Positions 58,967 to 64,000 of a stretch of 64,000 nt of DNA are shown one piece after another; the first letter of the stretch is position 1, and every line of letters begins with the position of its first letter. Under the pieces are notes generated by a model. That model ran no database searches, had not been told where the DNA came from, and saw nothing but the letters and a program-made list of their open reading frames with translations. The position numbers and the translations under genes were made by a program. Source of the stretch: Mesostigma viride (Eukaryota; Streptophyta; Mesostigmatophyceae; Mesostigmatales; Mesostigmataceae); NCBI GenBank assembly GCA_009746045.1, contig RPFO01000022.1:2600041-2664040 (forward strand). Reading direction: 5' to 3'.

Positions 58967-59828
58967 CTGCAAAACAGCACTTGGAAATTTGTGCATCCGC
59001 CAACCTCAGGTGTATAAGAGAGGTGCGGAGAAAGGCCGTGGCTGATCGGGCGGTCGATTGTGTGGGAGCACGGGGCCTCGTGCTGTCGCACCCAGGATCG
59101 TGCAATGGAAGGGTACCCCGTCTGCTAGGCTGGGCTGGACCGGCCCTCTGAAACCAAGCCAAAACGAAAGATCCGTCAAAAGCGTCCAAGTAGTGCTGCC
59201 ACAAGCAAGGCAACTGACGGGCAGTGTGGGAACGTCAGCAGTTCACACACACATAGGCTCGCTACCATGGCACAGGGAGGGTAGCTGCTCACCCCGGCAA
59301 GAGACGAGACGGCTCCCCAGCCAAATGCGCGCACAAAGTTGCCCAGCAATGCCCGGATGAAGGAAAAGGTGCCCTGCCACAGACTTTTTTTTGTGCCTTT
59401 TCTCGCAGGCGATTGCACAAACTGCGCATACATGGGTGCTGCCATGCAGTTCGCCCTTACATTCACAAATGCACTTGCTTGCATTCGTTTGCATTCGTGT
59501 ACATTTATTTGCATTCGTTTGTACAGATTCTGCATGCCCACCTGTCTAGTGACGCAGCAGCCTCCTGCCCCGGGTCGAAATGGGCCAGCCAGGGACTTGT
59601 GTCCAACCTGCATCGCGTGCACCCAGTGGCGTGCATAGGAGAACATATTTCCTTGAGCAAGTGGTTTGGCAGTTTCACAGTCACGGTGAAGCCAACAAAC
59701 CTGAAGCACAAGCCTCCAAGCAGTGGGGATGATGGGCTGATGAATTAAATTATTAATTTACACGCAGATGATGATGGGCTGATGGGCTGATGGTGACAAA
59801 CACAAAGCGCGTATGCTTGAAGATATTT

Positions 59829-59983
59829 GGGCTGGGGTCATGGGACGGGGTCCTGGGCTGGGGTCCTGGGCTGGGGTACTGGGCTGGGGTCCTGGGCTGG
59901 GGTCCTGGGATGGGGTCCTGGGCTGGGGTCCTGGGGTGGGGTCCTGGGATGGGGTCCTGGGACGGGGTCCTGGGATGGGGTCG
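59829..59983 (+). repeat. 12-bp minisatellite GGGCTGGGGTCC-type
   Basis: About 13 copies of CTGGGCTGGGGTC with A/G variants. Long open frames across it are artefacts. Confidence 0.9.
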
Positions 59984-59999
59984 TGGTAGGAGAGTGCAT

Positions 60000-61228
60000 C
60001 ATGTCGTGGAAACGAAGCGTGGTGGGACGACTGCGGCCTCCGAGGACACAGCCGCAAGAATCGTCATGAGGAACGCAGTCGCGGGAAAGTCACGCATGCG
60101 GTATGGAAAGTTAAATACTCTGTGAAGCTTAAGTGACCATGAGAGGCAGGAGCGCCCAGGATGATGTCTACACTCCTAAGTATGATGCCTATGCTACTTT
60201 TAACTCCTATCTCCAGTGTGTCCCTAGTTCCAGCATGTCCCTAGCTCCAGCGTGCCATGACTTCCCATGGGTTCCCTGACCTGTTCAGCAGGTCGGCGAT
60301 CCCGCCCGAGCTGCCGTCATCTTGGCTGGAGGGTGGCTGCCCACGGACAACATCCTCACGTTCGCGAAGGGTATGGCCAAGCCCCCCCGCCGACTTGTCG
60401 CACTCAAGGACCTCACGCGCAGCTTGCAGGCGGGCCTGTGGTGGGATGGCCACAGATAGTGGCCACCAGCAAACCGGTCCGTGCCAAACCCAAGTCGCCA
60501 CGGGAACAACCCAAGTCATGACTCCGTGGTAGGGGGGCGAGGGCCTACATCTGGTCTTGAGAATTTCAGTATTCGGCAGTTAAAACCCATGCCCACTGGG
60601 AAATGTAGCGTGTGGTGGGGCGATTGATCAGATAAATAAGATAAGTGATGCTGTGGTGCACAGGGCATTCACATGGATGGTTCCTGGATCCATCAATCAA
60701 CGACGGCGCCAAGTCTAACCGCGCGCGTTTCGTTCTCTAAGCAGTCGCTGTCTGGATGCTGCTCACGACGCCTGTGCACCACCGTCATGTTTTGGCCACT
60801 GCTTTCAAAGAGGGTGAGACCAGCCATGGCTTGCTTGGCCTTAGGTTTGATGTTAGCCTTGTAAAAATCTCCTAGTGAACAGTTAGGGACAGATCAGGGC
60901 CAAGGAATGCAGGGATGGTGTGCCCGCTCAAGAGAAAGTCAAAGGCATCATGGGAAAAGTCACACACAGTGACAAGTTAAGGGCGGAGGGTGCACTGCCG
61001 ATCAACGCATGTAACCAGGTACCAACACCATAACAGAATCTGAACACTGGGAACAGAGTAAGTCAGGCTGGGAATGGAACAAAATACGGCTGAGAAAGAT
61101 TCCAGGCAGCCTTGAGACCCTCCCTGAGCTGAGAAATATCCTGAGGAGCCGTGCATTCAGCTCATGATAAACTCTGTAATAACACTATGTACTTTGGATG
61201 GCTGACGTCACATGGATACATGCCGTAT
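60000..61228. other. Unassigned region
   Basis: No coding or RNA feature could be supported. Upstream exons of the 58-kb gene may be here. Confidence 0.25.
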
Positions 61229-61468
61229 TCACCCTGACACCCTGCCTGTGCCGGCCGCGGCATGCCGCACCGTACCCGCTCCAGCTGCTTCTGGTATAAT
61301 GCTAGCGCACGCAGCTCCCGCCCGACGATTGACTCGACGCGCGGCTTGCGGACCGACGCCTTGCAGACGTTCCTGCCACCGCCGCTGCAGCATAGGCAGG
61401 CGCGGGAACTATCGTCAGTTTCCCCCTCACCTGAGTGCTTGTCAAGTGTACTATCTGCTCGGCAGAAG
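61229..61468 (-). CDS. Possible 3' end of a second minus-strand gene
   Basis: Candidate exon 61468-61431 (after TTTGGCAAAATTTAG) reads SAEQIVHLTSTQ. A phase-0 donor GTGAGG and a 46-nt intron lead to exon 61384-61229, RRWQERLQGVGPQAARRVNR and onward to a TGA. The alternative is an unspliced frame on the same strand (61848-61162, 228 codons, containing SVRKPRVESIVGRELRALAL). The two cannot both be right, and I do not recognise either product. Confidence 0.25.
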
Positions 61469-61849
61469 CTAAATTTTGCCAAAGGAAAAAAGTTAGCAAC
61501 GAGTGCCACGTACTTTAGGTCCTGTGTTGGAATCCAGTATAGTACCAAACACGTGCCATATACTTCATCTACACATGTTGCAGCACAAAGCGCTTTCCAT
61601 ACTAAAACCCATCTGTGATGTAGGACTGAGATTGTGAGCAAAGCAAACCGTCTGATGAAAGCATTGAGTCGCAAGCAGCTGCCGGTGCAAAAGTACTGAA
61701 GTCCAGGTGCGAGGAAAATGAAGTGGTCGGTGCGGCGCTTTTGAAGTGGTTTGGCACACCACACATCTTCCAGGCCAGCGGTCACTAGACCACAAACGGA
61801 ATGACACAGGTGTTTGTGCCATTCCAGCTGGCATACCCTACTTTCCAAG

Positions 61850-64000
61850 TAGACACGACCATGTGGGCTAGTTCTTGATCTACTATAAAAATACCATAAG
61901 GCACGATAGCAACTTGTCCCTTATGACCATTGTCTGTGTAAGGACTTATAAACCCTAATTGTCTATCCGCCATTCCTGCAGACAGGCCCATGCGGAAGCA
62001 ATGACAAGGAGTGCAACTACCTACATTCAAGGTTACGAGTAAGACAATAATAACAAGCCAAGTAAATACGTCGTGAACTGCGCAACACGTATGCCTGCAT
62101 TAGAACGGACGATCAATGCAGCAACACCTGTCCAATACGCAAGAACAAGCTCCCCCGAACCAAGTCTGCGCAGTGGACATGGAGATCTCTCCCTGACGGT
62201 AGTAGCCAGAAGCTGTTCAATGGGAAACGCCACGAGTGAGCCAGGCATGAGAATTCCTGGGGAATGATGAGGACACGAGCAAAGCAAAGTGCCTTCCTTT
62301 GTCCTCCCCCTTCTGTTTTCCTCCTTACTTGCGCGACATCGACCCATGCGCGACATCATCAAAGCGTGACATCATCAAAGCGTGACATCGACCCATGCGT
62401 GACATCATCAACAGCGTGACATCATCAAGGCAATATTTCAAACCCACAGGTCAGCATGCCTCTGTGCTGGCCGGTGACGGTGCTCCCTGCCTGCTTCTTG
62501 CGTGCCAGGCTTGCCAGCTTGCTCCGCACCCGTGGGCTCACGGCGCATCTCAGCTGCGCCTGCCCCGTCGCGACTTCCAATCCCATCCATATATCTGTCC
62601 AGGCGCGCCCACAGTGAGAAAGGCCAACATCAGCCCGTGCTCCCTTAACACATTTAAGAAACGTGCATCTACCCATGCCTCTGAGGCAGACATCATGCAG
62701 ACAGGAAACAGGAGACCACATTAGCCCCATCTTAGCCTCCCCTTCCTAGTCTCAAGGGCATTCTTACACGATATCGCATGGCTGGCAGTGAGACGCGAGG
62801 AGCTGACCGCTGGCCTCCATGCTCCTCCTCCTCCCCCCCTTCCGTCCTCTCCCAGCCCCCCCCTTTCCCCCAAGATTCAAAGCGGGGTTTTGCTCCTACC
62901 ACACAGTGCATTATCACCAGCACTCACACAAGCACATGAGGCCACGAGTCACGACAAGCTGGGTCCCTTCAAGTGCCTTGTGCCGTTTCAATCTCAACGT
63001 CACGGCTGGCTCTCAAGTCATGATGCGTGGCAGCAACGCATGCGGTCAGCACGTGCCGTCGACGGGTCGGCAGGCTGGTCATATGCCAATGGGGTGCGAA
63101 CGTGGGCAAGGAGTGGTCACCACTTGCGATGATTCCCGCCGGTTGACACGAAGACAGGAGCTGCTGGAGCTTGCGCGCGCACAGCATCAATTATAACTAT
63201 AACTGGTAATGCTCAGCACTATCAGGAACATAAGCTATCGCAACGTCTAAAGCAGAGCCCTGCTAGCCCTCACATGTTGTGCGTCTTGCGCATGTTTCAC
63301 CTGGCACGCTATTTAACTTCACGTGCTACAAACAGAGATATGTGACCCCTCGAACGTGACACAGATGCAGCAAGATATGGCCAGTCAGGGAGACCCCACG
63401 CCTGCAACCTCGCCCTCTCCCGTCCCCCTCTCTCCTGTTTCACCCCCCCTGTCTCCTGTCTCCCGTCGCTCAAGCCTTGCCTCTCAGCAACGGCCCCAGC
63501 AGCCAACCCACAGCAGGCAACCACCCATCCTCATACTCAGTAGTTACGCCAGGCCCCACGCACCTGCTGGGTACTCCCAAGTAGGCCGCGGTCACCAGGT
63601 CATCATCCCAGGGAGATGCCTCGGGCGAGGCTTTAGACACTGTTCAATAGCCAGGCATGCGGCAGGGCAATAAGAGGGCGATGAGAGAGCAATAAGAGGG
63701 TGATAAGAGGGCGATAAGAGGAGATTAGAGGTACAGCCTGTCATCTTTCAAGATGGAGACACTGCCCTTCGGCGTTGTCAGGAATAGCATGGGAAGACCT
63801 GGGTGCACAGCTGTACAGGGATAACTTAGCTGTGGTCGAGCCAGAGAGCAACATTTGCACAATCCAACCTTCTGAAGCCGTAGAGGTGGGATGGGACAGA
63901 GAGTGCCTGCGATTCCGATACCAATCATCAACGCTCGAGCAACGAGCTCATCACCACAGCCATGAGATACCAATCATCAAAGCTCGAGCCACGAGCTCAT
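61850..64000. other. Mostly unassigned region with short repeats
   Basis: Short repeats: GCGTGACATCATCAA-type at 62335-62430, GATAAGAGGGC-type at 63667-63725, and a direct repeat CCAATCATCAA-GCTCGAG with ACGAGCTCAT at 63922-64000. A plus-strand Pro/Ser/Gln-rich open frame (63365-63673, starting MQQDMASQGDPTPATSPSP) could be an exon but has no other support. Confidence 0.3.

Overview
This is a nuclear, eukaryotic, repeat-rich window. It has GT-AG introns, SPOC, CCCH and PIG-H protein families, a copia-type LTR retrotransposon, LINE remnants, a terminal-inverted-repeat (TIR) DNA transposon, many micro- and minisatellites and one assembly gap (147 N at 45354-45500). A green alga is my best guess from gene style and transposon mix, but nothing here fixes the species. 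I saw no prokaryotic operon, rRNA or tRNA.

Layout. (1) 1-14081 is a self-nested DNA transposon. A complete 9163-bp copy (2830-11992, 27-bp perfect TIRs, 3-bp CAT target duplication) sits inside the main gene of a second copy of the same element. That outer copy's left part runs off the window at base 1 and its right end is at 14081. The element carries a spliced plus-strand gene with an acidic tail, a minus-strand polyglutamine gene and several satellite arrays. I recognise no transposase. (2) 14082-18100 is a minus-strand copia-like element cut off at the GDD of its reverse transcriptase by the outer transposon. Gag and pol are in one frame separated by a single TGA, and the order is integrase, protease, reverse transcriptase. 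(3) 19470-23260 holds two decayed LINEs. (4) 23496-24068 is an intact single-exon PIG-H gene (GPI-anchor synthesis). (5) 24690-33200 is mainly tandem and dispersed repeats. (6) 34879-46102 is a 14-exon plus-strand gene for an RNA-binding protein: RRM-like fold, one CCCH zinc finger, a long disordered proline-rich region and a C-terminal SPOC domain. One intron carries a LINE-tailed insertion with a 12-bp target duplication, and another carries a CCTC array and the gap. (7) 47860-56720 is a graveyard of LINE-type elements: a reverse-transcriptase pseudogene, a fragment with a restriction-like-endonuclease signature, and several short elements with only an L1-ORF1-type protein (one intact, 452 aa). 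They share 3' stem-loops followed by TTAA-type tails. (8) 56720-64000 is sparse. The 3' exons of a minus-strand gene are at 58268-58966, and a second gene end is possible at 61229-61468.

The host genes (PIG-H, SPOC/CCCH, the 58-kb gene) are unrelated in function. The common theme of the window is transposons landing in other transposons: DNA element in itself, DNA element in copia, and LINEs in LINE tails.
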